Both the position numbers and the translations under genes were made by a program. The notes beneath the pieces are model-generated. The model was not told the DNA's origin. It worked only from the letters and a program-made list of their open reading frames with translations, and did not search any database. A stretch of DNA of 64,000 nt from Neodontobutis hainanensis (taxonomy: Eukaryota > Chordata > Actinopteri > Gobiiformes > Odontobutidae), in NCBI GenBank assembly GCA_024349245.1, contig JALDNG010000551.1:1-64000 (forward strand), in the 5' to 3' direction. Of the stretch, positions 25,501 to 37,500 are shown piece by piece (within the stretch, counting starts at the first letter, position 1; every line of letters begins with the position of its first letter).

Positions 25501-28500
25501 ACAACATTCAAAAGTCAAAACTGAGAAAAGGACAACCAATCACATTCCCAAAGAGAAAGGTGGCAAGTTCTAAATTATACCATTTCTCTATAACCAAGGT
25601 TAGGGTTTGGACTTCCTTCATACTTTTGAGTATCTCAAAGCCCATTTTTCAATATCTCAAAGTCTGGATCTCTTCTTTTCCCTTTAGTAGGGGCTCCAGA
25701 CATGTCTGCATGAGATTTATGGATCAGAAATTACACCAAAATGAAGCAGACTTTGACATAAGCCTAACATATCCTGGTAGGTCACATTATGGAATACCCC
25801 TCTGTCACTTCAAGAAACAAGTCTTTCACTCCATGCCATTCCCATCATTGTCCTGACATGACACCATGCTCAAAGCTTCATTGTAGAGAGAGTGCCTCAA
25901 AGCCTTTAAGATGTGTATTCCAGCTGTAGTCCAATGCAATGAAAATAAGTGTGGGGACACAGTTTGTTTTCACCTCTTGTTCCTTCTGTTTGAGCAGTTC
26001 GTTGCTCTCGTCTGTTTCTCTCAGCAGAGAAGACAGCTGGTCCACAGTCTGCACCTGAGACATAAACAGTTCACACAGATTCTAGAGATGTTGGAGGCCA
26101 TGAGTTTTGAGGTCGTGCTCCAACTACCAGTAGAATGTGTAGTGTAAATTAGGTAAAGCTTACAACACATTACCTTGAATCACTGGACTTAGCCAAACCG
26201 CTGTCTACATTTAATGTCGTGTTTGAGCAAACTTTGGATCAAAACAGTTTTCAAGGTGCAGACAGACACATCTGAGACACTGAGAAAGGGCACTTGTCCC
26301 CGGCTCACGGCACCGGGGCTGCACATGGTCCTAAAAGTAGATAAAATACTAAACTATTGTTACAGAGGAGAGTAACATGTAATATTTTTTAAGTGCCACT
26401 GTGTTCTAAATAATGGTGCTCAACTCGATGCTGACTTTAAACCTGTGTAAATTTACACCACCTTCTGAACTGGCATGGGATTTGAGCTTACATAAAAGCT
26501 GAAGATTGCGTGGAAATGGTTGTATACCCAAAATTTTGCCGTACGCATGTTTGATAAATAAGGGGCTGTTGTGTGGATATTCCGAAATGGCTTCTCTTAA
26601 AAAAACAGTTAGGTCTCTGTGATTATTATTGGAAAATGTTTTCATTAAATGCATTTTTTTTAATCCTCAAGTTCCTTTCTTTCATCAACAAACCCTCCAT
26701 TAAAATCATGGACAACAAACAATGAGATCCTCAGTGTGGCCCATGAGACTATGTGAACTTTAACAGTCACCTTTTCTGTCCTCTGCCTGTCTACCTGCTC
26801 TGGGCACCTCAGTTGCTCCACCTCTGCTTGCATCTGCTCCAGTCTGGACCTCCACAGCAGTGCCTCTTTTTCACTGGAGCATTCCAGCTCCTGTATCTGT
26901 TGTTGGCAGTCCTTCAGCTGGTCCAGCAGCTCTGCCCTGCGCATCTCCAGAACATGGACCCTGGCCTTGAGCACCTCGGTCTCAGCCCTGTCCTGGTCTT
27001 CCACCCGGTCCCGCTCCTGGTTCTCCTTGGTCTTTTCAGTCAAAGCATTTTTCAGTTGCTCACCTTCAGCGTGACTTTCCTGAAACACATGGTTTTATTA
27101 TATTTAAGTCATGAATTGTTCCGGGCTCAGCCCAGGGATTAGTGTTGGTTTAGTCCTAGTTGAGTCCTTGTTTTTGCGGTTTGAACCCAAAGTTATCCAG
27201 ACTGTAGGTTCTAAATTAGAGCGTGACCTACTCCTGGTTTAGTCCTAAAATGACTGGCGTCTACCTGCAGCAGTAGTTTGAGAGCAGAGATCTCCTCCAG
27301 TCCAGATCTCAGTTCCTCCTTCATCTGCAGCCATTGGTCCTCAGCTTTCTGCTTTCCCTGCTTTAGCTCCGACACCTAAATAGACCACATCTTACTTTCA
27401 TTTTCAAACCAATCTTTTTTCTTAAATTTACATAAAACCCACTTGCCACTAACTTGTGATTCTTGTTTCTTTTTAATTTCTTTTACCTCTTGCTCTGTCA
27501 TTTCCTTCCGCCTCACTTCCTGTTTCATCTGGGTGACATGACCTTCCATTTCCTCCAGCCTCCGGTTTAGTTCCACCATCTCCTTCTCAAGTGCTCTTCT
27601 TGTTTCCTGCTCCTTTGCCATCTTTCTTGTGGTTTCAATCAGCTGAATTTCCATTCCTCCTTGTTCCATTTTCTCTTCTTCCATCTCTTTATCTATCTTT
27701 CTCAGTCTCTCTTCTACCTTACTTTGTTCTTTCCTCTCCTCTAGTTCCTTCTGTAGCCTTCTTTGTCGCCTTGTCTCTTCATTCTTTTTTAGCTCGAGTT
27801 GTTTTTTTTCTTTGTCCTGCTTTTCTTGAAGTTCAACAATTTCTTGATTTATTTCTCTCAGTTTTTGCTTGAGCTCAACATTCTCTCCCTTCATCCTTCC
27901 TGCTTCCTCCTTCGCTTCCTTTGCCTCGTCTTTTAACCTTCTACACACTTCCTCTAGTTCCCTAAATCTTAAAGATACTTCCTGTTTCTGCTCCAGTGTC
28001 ACATGCAGCTCTGATTGTCTCTCCTGAAAAATACAAATAGAGGTGGTCAAAACCTACTTTTATCCAGGACTGTCTCGAGTCTAAACCAGGACTCTCTCAG
28101 GTCTAACAAGGACTAACCTGTAGCTGTAGACTCAATGCTGATAAAACTGCTGTTGTATCATCACATTTTTGTTCTGTTTCTTTGAGGTGTTTTTCCAGTT
28201 TATTTTTGTTGTCCTCCATCTTTGTTAATCTCTCCTCTATCTCCTGTTTCTGTAGCTTTTCCTTGAACCGTAGCTCCGCCAAATCGCTGGCTTTGGACCT
28301 CAGAAGCTCCACCTCCTGCCCTTGTTCTTGGATGTCACTCATCTGTTGTTCCAAATTCCTCTCCAGGCGCTCCACCTCTTTATCCACCTGAGTCATGTGG
28401 CAACATTAGAAGCACAATACTAGAAAATATTTTATTGCAACCAATACACTGTTATCATGTGTTAGTGTTTGGGTGAAATGTGAAAATGATTTAAGTATAT

Positions 28501-31500
28501 ACAGTACATCATTCTTTTCTCACAGCTTGGTTTGGGAGTTCTGGTCAGAACGTTTTTCTTGAGTGTCCACACAATACAATCACACAGTAGTTGTCCTACT
28601 GTGGAATTGGTCAGAAATTTGAAGTGGGTGTGCTTAATGCAGAAAAGTGAGGAGTTCTGCACTTGACTTTCTTATAAGGTGTAACATGTCCTGGTCAGAA
28701 CTAACTTTGTACTTTTACTTGCCACCTCGGGAAAACAAACAAATTTCTCTGTCCTTGTAGAGTATGTACCAAGCTTTGGTGCAGTGTTTCTCAAACATTT
28801 TTAGACCAAGGACCACCTAACCCAAAAAATAAAAACTCACAGACCACCTAACTCTAAACAGCCCCCAAAACAATATACCAAATATCAACATAAAATGACA
28901 GCTTTACCAATGTAACAGTATGTGTATGTAGCAGCCAACAGATTTCAGTTTTGATATGAGAAAACCGTAATGGGAAAACATTTCCTGATTAGCAATCAGA
29001 AGAAAAGGCATTATATAGGCATTGCAAATTGCTTTGGGGCGCAATCCCTGCTGGCCTGGGCCGTAATTCATCCCTGCCTCCTCACACCCCAATAAAAAAA
29101 ATATTTGATTTATGATTATTTTTTATTAATGATTTGTCAATGGCCCAAAGTTGCTGGGATAGGCTCCAGTCACCCGCAACCCTAATGGGACAAAGCGGTA
29201 GAAAATGAATAAATGAATGAATGATTTGTCAATGCTCTAAACCCTTTTGAATGGTGCCAGATATAAGAAAACATTTCCTAATTCTTGATCTTTGATCTAA
29301 TCACTTCATATTACATATTATTATTAACCGGCAATACCAGCCTGACACCCAGATGAAGTGTTAACCTTGTAATGAATGAGAAAAATACACTCCTTTGTTA
29401 TGTACCTAAAGATTATAATTCCGATAGTTTGTTGTGTATAATTGTGGAAACTATGGTTAAACTACTTGTGAAATATACCACACAGTCACACAGACCTACC
29501 TGTTCCTTCTGTTCCTCTGTGATTTTCACCTGCACCTTCATCAGCTCCAGCCTTCTCTCCATCTGCAACCGCTCCACCTCCATTTGCTCAACCAGTTTCT
29601 CAAGTTCTTTCTTCTGTTCATCTTCTTTGTCTCGTTGCTCAGTCAACATTTCTAATTCCTTTTTTATTTTTTCTTGTTCTTTCTGTATTTTGTCTATTTC
29701 TTGCTCCTTATTTTTGTTATCTTTCTCCAGACAGTCCATTTGATCCAACAGTTGTTCCAGTTCTTCTTGTCTTTCTTTTTGTTTTTTCTCCATTCTCTCC
29801 ATGTCATCTTTTTGTTCTGCTCTTAAAATGTCTGCTGCTTTCTGGATGTTGTGTTTTTTTTCTTCTACTGTTTTAAGTTGGTCTCTTGCTGCTTCTAATT
29901 CTTTTGATATTTTGTCTCTTTCTTTCATTAAGTTCTCCATTTCATGTGCTTTCTCTTCCTTTGTTTTTTCCAACATTTGCATTTGACCTAATAATGTTTC
30001 CTCACGCTGCATCTGTTCATGTTTTTCTTCTTTTACGGTTTTTATTTGGTCAATAGTTTCTTTTAATTGCTCTGCCATCTTGGTTTGCTCTTTCTCTAAT
30101 CTTTCCATCTTTAGATTATTCTCTACATTTATTTTATCCTTCATTTCCATTTGATCCAACAGTTTTTCCAATTCTTCTCGTCTTTCTTCTCCTTCTTTTT
30201 CCATTCTATTTATCTGTTCTTGAAGAGTTTTTTCCTGTTGATATTTTTCTTCTTCTACTCTTTTAATATGCTGAAGCCTTGCTTTTAAATTCTCCTCCAT
30301 TTTGCCTTGTTCTTTCTGTAATCTCTCTATTTCTTCTTCTTTTTGTTCATTCAGCTTTTTCAAACTCTTGAGTTGATCTAACAGTTGTTTCAGTTCCTCC
30401 CGATGCTCCTCTTGTTCTTTTTCTATTCTCTTTATTTGATCTTTTTCTGCTTCAGCCCTTAACATTCTGTCTGCTTCTTGTTCTTTGCGTCTTTCTTCTT
30501 CTTCCTCTGTGATTTGGTCTAATGTTGCCAATAATTGTGCTTTCATTTTGTCTTGTTCTTTCTGTACTCCCTCCATTTCTTTTTCTTTGTCTTCGTTTTG
30601 TTTTTCTAACTTTTCCTTTTGATCTAATATTAGTTTCAGTTCGTCCTTTTGTTTTCCTATTCTCTTTATTTCTTCACGAAGTTCTTTTTCTTGTTTAATC
30701 TTTTCTTCCTCCACGCTTTCTATTTGTTTAAGTGTTGCTTCCAAATCTTCCTTCATTAAGTATAATTCTCTCTGTAACCTCTGCATTTCTGAAACTTTTT
30801 CCTTATTAATTTTTTCCAATATTTGGACTTGATCCAATAGTTTTGCCTGTTCTTCTTGTCTTTCTTCTTGTTCTTTTTCCATTCTCTTAATCCGTTCAGA
30901 CAGTCTTTTTTCTTCTTCAGCCCTTAACACTTTCACTGCTTCTTTCTGCTTACATTTTTCCTCTAAAGCTTTATTTTGGCCAAGTGTTTCCTCTAAAATC
31001 TGCTGCTGCCTGTCTCTTTCCCTGTGTATCCTCTGCAGCTCCTCATCTGCACCTCTTTTCTCCAGCTCCAGTGCATCCAGCCGTCTCCTCAGAGCCACCA
31101 GCTCCCCATCCCTCACTCCCAGGTCTGAATTCAGCTCTTCACGTTCCCGTTGCCACAATTCCTTCTCTTGCTTCCTTTGCTCAGCTTGCTGCCTCAGAGC
31201 TTCCTTTTGTTTTTCTGCCGTTTCCTCTTGTTCCCTTATCACTCTCTCCAGCTCTGCTCTCAAACACTCAATCTCTCCTGCAAAATTAAAAATATTATTA
31301 ATATGACGGTGCAACAAAATCCAGACCAGACCTGCCGTCTCAGGCTCTAGGGAGAGGACATTCTGTCGCCTGGAGAAGCCGTCTTTCAGGCTTGACCTGT
31401 AGGTGGTTCAAGCTAAAATTTGTAGGTATCCCTCAGAGTACACACCATTCAGTGCACTCGGGTCCCTCCACTAGAACACTAAACATGTATCAAAATAATA

Positions 31501-34500
31501 ATAATGATAATAAAAATAATAATAACGTGGATGATAACAATAATAATAATTAACATCATCATCAGAACAATATTTTATCAGAACAGTTTTTAAAAACCTA
31601 AAAACCCAGTTTACACGATGAAGGAGCAGTTTTCATAACAAACAATCCTCATTTAGATTCAAAACTTTGCCGTCCCTGTTAAACAGCCAAACAACAGAAT
31701 CTTGTTTTGTAATATTTTTTGATATTATGCGTTTTATTTTTGTATACTTAATTAGTTATTCATTTATGCATGATGAATTTATGTAATGTGTTTATGGTTA
31801 TAATTATTTATGGTTTATAATAAAAAAGGATGTTATATGTGGGCGGCAGTAGCTCAGTGGGTAGAGCAGTCGTCTTTCAACTCAAAGGTAGTTCGATTCC
31901 CGCTCTCCCACAGTCCTTGGGCAAGACACTTAACCCACCTTGCCTCCAGTGACTGTAACACTGGTAATTACTGTAGAACAATGTAAGTCGCTTTGGATAA
32001 AAGCGTCAGCTAAATGAATAAATGTAAATGTAAATATGTAAAACTTCTAGGAACATATTAATAGTAAAAAGAAAACAATGTCAGAATGTTTGGTTTTACA
32101 TGATAAGTTTAATGAACACACACACACAGGGAAGATCTAAGTTACAGATAAGAGACATATGCCTGACACCAGAGGAGGTCAGAAAGTAACTGGGACATAC
32201 ATTACATTACAACAGAAAGGTGGGGGCCATTTGAAAGGAAGGGTCCTTTGCCCAGTGGAGAGGTTGTAAATTGTTAAAACTGTCATGTGGAAAAAGTATA
32301 AAAGTCTAGTTTGAAGAGACAATCTTTGGTAGAACTTGGGATGGTCTACTCAGGTCAATGTTGTTCTGTGTGATCTGTTGAACAATAAAGATTGTATGGC
32401 ATTGGAGTAATTGTGTGCTCATAATTATTTCCATTAAATCAGGTTGCTGAAGGCTGAGCGGTCAGTTTCAGATAATTTTGCCACAACATTTGGCGAGCAT
32501 GATCCAAGAGAGGATTTGAGAAAGAGTGGTTCTCTTTCTGTTTGACAGCTCAGAAAAGCACCCCTAGACACGGAGACCAGAGGCTTAGAGGGTAAGTAGA
32601 CCTTTTTTTGCTTTCTGGATTAGGATAGGTGTCTGTGAGTGTAGATTTGAGAAGAAACGAGTAGTAAAAGACCGCTTGAAAAACTCGCCTCTAAAGATCC
32701 TAGATTAGTGTATGTAAAGACTTAGAGAGTCATAAAAGTGTTAGAGTTAAAAGGACGTTATTGGGGCTAATAAAGTCAGCACGCGTGGTGCAGTAAAAGA
32801 AAGGGTTAGAATTCATTTCTATGCACTGGATATAGGCCAAATAAGGCGTGAATATGCATCAGGGAAGAAATTAGCACACAGAAGATTGAATAATAAAAGG
32901 CTATTTTTCCACTGGACATATCGGAAAAACGTTGCTTATATTCAAAGGAAGAAACTAAAAAGTTATTTCTATCTATTAGGTATAATCGAAAAAAATAAGT
33001 GCAGACTGTAATTGAGGAAGAATTTAGCGCGCGAATGAAAACACGAGGAATAAAGGACTATTTCTATCCATAGATAATGGTCAAAAAGCGCTGGTTATAT
33101 CCTACGGAGGAAATAGAGGCTAAATAAGAAACAGTGTAATTCTTCTAGTGGAAGAATACAGAGTTTTACAGAACCTGGCACAGCGCGCGCAGGAGTCTGA
33201 CGGGAACGAGGCCTAAAGAAGACAGAGATCTTCAGAAGAAAGCACCTAAATTCATGCTATTTTCCAGCTGAATTTATGTATTGTAATGAAAATAAAAAGA
33301 AGTAACAAATGAAAATGAAAATATAAAAAGGAGAAAATTTAGATAAGGCCTGCTTATAAGGAGCAACACGTTGTCCTAAGTGTGGTAGCTGCCACCAGGG
33401 GGTGCCCGAGAGGAAAAATGTTATGGCCATACAATAAAAAAAACTTGAACATTAAACATTTTCTTTGTAATCGCTTTTATTTTAAATAAAAAACTATAAT
33501 TTATTAGTTTTTGATAGAAACATAGAAGAAGACAGCTCTGTCTTCTTTTACGCACTGCTCTTCTTTTATGCACTGCAAAGCATTGCCCGTCCGGCAGCTG
33601 TCATTTCACGAGCAGCTGATCCAGCTGTCATCTGATGGAGCACTGCAATTACAGTTCAAACAAAAGCCACTTGTGGATTTTTGGACCGAGTCACTGACAT
33701 TATACACAGTCTTGGCAAAGCGAGCCTTGAGAGTTTTGATGCCCTTCGCCACAACTTATCTCTGCGACGCTGGTTTCTCTGCTATGGCCGCAGTTAAAAC
33801 TAAACATCGGCAACAACTGGATGTTGTTGAGAAGGAATTGAGGGTTAAACTGTCTTCCATTGCACCAAACTTCGAAAGAACTTTGTGCCAAGATGCAAGC
33901 CCACCCGTCGCATTAATAAGGGTAAGTATTTGATATTATTGCTGCACATATAGGCTTACTGGGAATACTAACACATTCTCCTCCCTGTCTCTCCCTCACC
34001 CCCCTCTCTCTCGCTGCAGGCTGAGCGACTTTTGCGCCGGACTTGAAAAGTAACAGATGGATCCTCTTTTATCCTCTTTTAATTTATTTTATGTTTGAGC
34101 CTATACGCTTTGTTACTTAATTGTTGTGGTTCATGTTTAGGCTAATTTTATTTTCGCACTTGAAAAGTTTCAGATTGATCCTCGTTTTTATTTATTTTAT
34201 CTATTTCGGAGCTTATTGTCTTTAATGTTGTGGGTCGTTTGTAACGTCATTGCAATTTAATAAAATGTACTGTCGTTCTAGTTTACATAACTGTTGTGTT
34301 ATGATGATAATGATGCTAGTTCCACGGTCATTTAATAAGTCTTTGGTGCTATGTTTCTTTACGCGGCTGGAAATAAACGTGCTTTCTTTTACTGAGCCTG
34401 TGTCTATCATTCGTCCTCTTGAAGTGGAAGCTTGTGCGTAGCTTTGTTGCATTATATTGAAACTTTGTTGATGTTGTTATTGTCATGCGTGTTCTGATTA

Positions 34501-37500
34501 TTTGCGCATGATTTAACATAAAACAAAGCTTTGTGGCGCTTTTTTTTTTTTTTTTTTTAAGTGGGGATTGGGGGTGCGCCAACCCGGTTGGGACATAGAA
34601 GGGGGTGCGCAGGAAAAAAAGTTTGGGAACTGCTGTCCTAAGTCAACGGTATTCATACAGCGGGGTTGGCTGCCAGTAACAAGATTTAAATTACCTTAGT
34701 GGAAAGGCAAATAGTTAGAAAAAATTCAGCTGGGTGCTGAAATAAGTTTTAAGATCACTTAAAGTGTAATTTCTGGAAAGAGAGACAGGGACAAGTTGCC
34801 TGTCTCTCTGCACCAGCTAACAGAATAACTAAAAGAAGCCTAGAGCTTAACTTTAAATAAAAATTGAAAGGAGAAAAAAACGACGGCACAATTAGAAAAA
34901 TAATTAGAAAAACTCTTGCGCTGCAATCAACAATAAAGAAAAACTAAAGTATAACAAATAAAATTTTGATTAAGAAATAGTTAAAGAAACATAAAATATC
35001 AAACATAGTAAAAAGTATTTAGAGGTTTGCGATACTAGTTAAATATACGAGTTAAAAAAAGTGGGTATAACGCGATTTAAAACGTCATACGGAAAATTGT
35101 TAACTGTGGTCCCAAGAAAGTTTTGAATTTATCTCAAAGTAGGTTTAGTTGAGGTGTGTTCTAGGAGCATTTCAATCTAGTCTATTAGAGAGACTTTAGA
35201 GTTTCTAGCGACATTGCAAATCCACTGTTTGATATCACCGCTGTTAGAGAATTATTGTGGAAGACGGGAGATCCGTGGGTGATTGACAGCCTCGGAGAAA
35301 AAGGGAACAACCAGTATTAATATCCTGCAAAGGACTGGTAGAATTGAGAAAACTTAAGAAAATTTGTATTAATAGAAATTATTTAAATTTATTTGAATCA
35401 GAATTTGAACGAATTCTACAAAATTTGTGGCTGCTCTGACTCCGCTGGAAACAATTATTGGACAAAAACCTTTAGAAGAAAAACAAATCAGAAACTATAT
35501 AAAGAAATGGCATAAAAGAACACATAGTACTTTACAATGGCCCCTTACGGGTAGTTTTGATCTGATGCGTTGTAACAAAATTAAAATTCAGACAAAAATC
35601 AGACACTACAAGGCGAAGGATAACAGTGATAAGCGAGAAGGGAAATGCGCTAAAGAGAGGGAGGTATTGATCTGGTTTAAACAGGAGGCAAAGAAAAAAT
35701 TAATGCAGGAAAAGAAAAAGCAATCCGCCGAAATGGGGTCTAAAACAATTGCTAAACCTTGTACCGGTCCAACAGCTCCTCCGCTTTATGCCGAAGTTGC
35801 TGGACAATGAAAAGAGGATCAGAGACAATTGATGGTGAAATAATGGGGAAATTCAAACTCGCTCTAACCAATCCAAAACGGGAACCACAAGGCAAAAGTT
35901 ATGACAGTAACTCCAGCAGTGTTTCACCCTCAGAAGATAGCACGGGACTACCTGAGCAAACAAATTAATTTTTGATTTAGAAGAGAAAATGGCAGGGGTG
36001 ACATTAAGGCATTGATTATGTATTTGGCTGGAAAACACATAACTGAAGAATTATTTACAGCAGCTGTTGCCGCTGGCAGTAAAAGGAAATCAGCCCGACC
36101 ACATAGGCTTCAATGGACATAGAGCCAGGATTTGGGCTGAACTCCAAAGGATATTCCCTGAACGATTAGATCCATCTAAATTGAAGTCAGAAAAAATAAA
36201 TGATACAGATTGTCCATAAAAGTTTTTGTTAACTTTACAAAAGAGATGGAGGGATGAGACAGGCAGCGCTTGGAACTTAAACGAAACAACACAAAGCCTA
36301 TTTAAAGTAATGGTAAAAAAGGCTATGCCTCCATAAGTTCAAATTAAACTCATTTGTAAGATTAAATAAAATGGAATGGACTTTGTTCGTGGAGCATGTT
36401 ATACACCAAGGGTCCCCAACCCCGCGCCGCGGACCGGTACCTGTCCTTGGGTCATTCGGTACCGGGCAGCAGAGAAGGAATAAATAAATTACATTATTAT
36501 GGTTTTATTTATTATCTGAGTCTGAGCAATGTTTTATTCTGAAAAATGACCGCTCTGCATAATATGCGGCGACCGGCTCTCTAATGAGGCAATGAAGCCT
36601 TCGAAACTGCGTCGCCACTTGGAGACCAAGCACCTAGCATTAAAAGACAAGCCTTTGGAGTATTTTGAAAGAAAAAAGCATGAACATAGAAGGACAGAAG
36701 CAATTACTTAGGGCCACCACATTAACAAAAGCGAGTGCACTGAGAGCATCGTACTTGGTGGCTAATCGTATTGCTAAGGCTAAGAAGCCATTCACAATTG
36801 GTGAAGAATTGATCCTTCCCGCCACTAAAGACATTTGCCGTGAACTTCTAGGAGAGGCTGCAGTTAAAAAGATACTACAGATACCTCTTTCGGCTAGCAC
36901 GTCACTCGGCGCATTGAGGAAATAGCAGAGGACATTGAGACACAATTGTTGGAGACGATTAATATATCACCATGGTTGACGAGCCTACAGATATCGCCAA
37001 CAAGGCAATACTACTAATTTATGTGCGATATCGTTATCAGGAGGATGTGCATGAGGATATGTTATGTGCACTATTGTTGCCAACCAAAACCACAAGTGCA
37101 GAACTATTCAAGTCGCTGGATGATTATATATCTGGAAAACTGAAATGGTCCTTTTGTGTCGGCATATGCACAGACGGAGCTGCTGCTCTGACCGGACGGC
37201 TGTCAGGTTTAACTACTCGGATTAAGGATGTTGCACCTGAACATGAGTCTACGCATTGTGTCATACACAGGGAAATGCTGGCTAGCCGAAGAAAACCATC
37301 GGAACTTAACAGTGTATTGAATGATGTGGTTAAAGTTATTAACCACATCAAAGCACACGCCCTTAACTTGCGCCTGTTCGAGCAAGTTTGTGAGGAGATG
37401 GCCGCAGAGCACAGACACCTTCTCTTATACACAGAAATAAGATGGTTATCCCAAGGGAGATTGTTGGCCAGAGTCTTTGAATTACGAGAGCCTCTGCAGA

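Noticed and set aside
28781..29060. Complete hAT MITE in intron 5
   Set aside because: Only one terminus is recognisable and no target duplication was found; kept as a low-confidence end only.
30984..31289. Plus-strand frame of 101 codons
   Set aside because: Antisense shadow of the large coiled-coil exon 5; the same applies to 27591-27872 and 26753-27142.
31841..31925. tRNA gene
   Set aside because: A and B boxes are present but the cloverleaf is not complete and the unit continues into a SINE core and tail; the same holds at 9924-10237 and 18541-18755.
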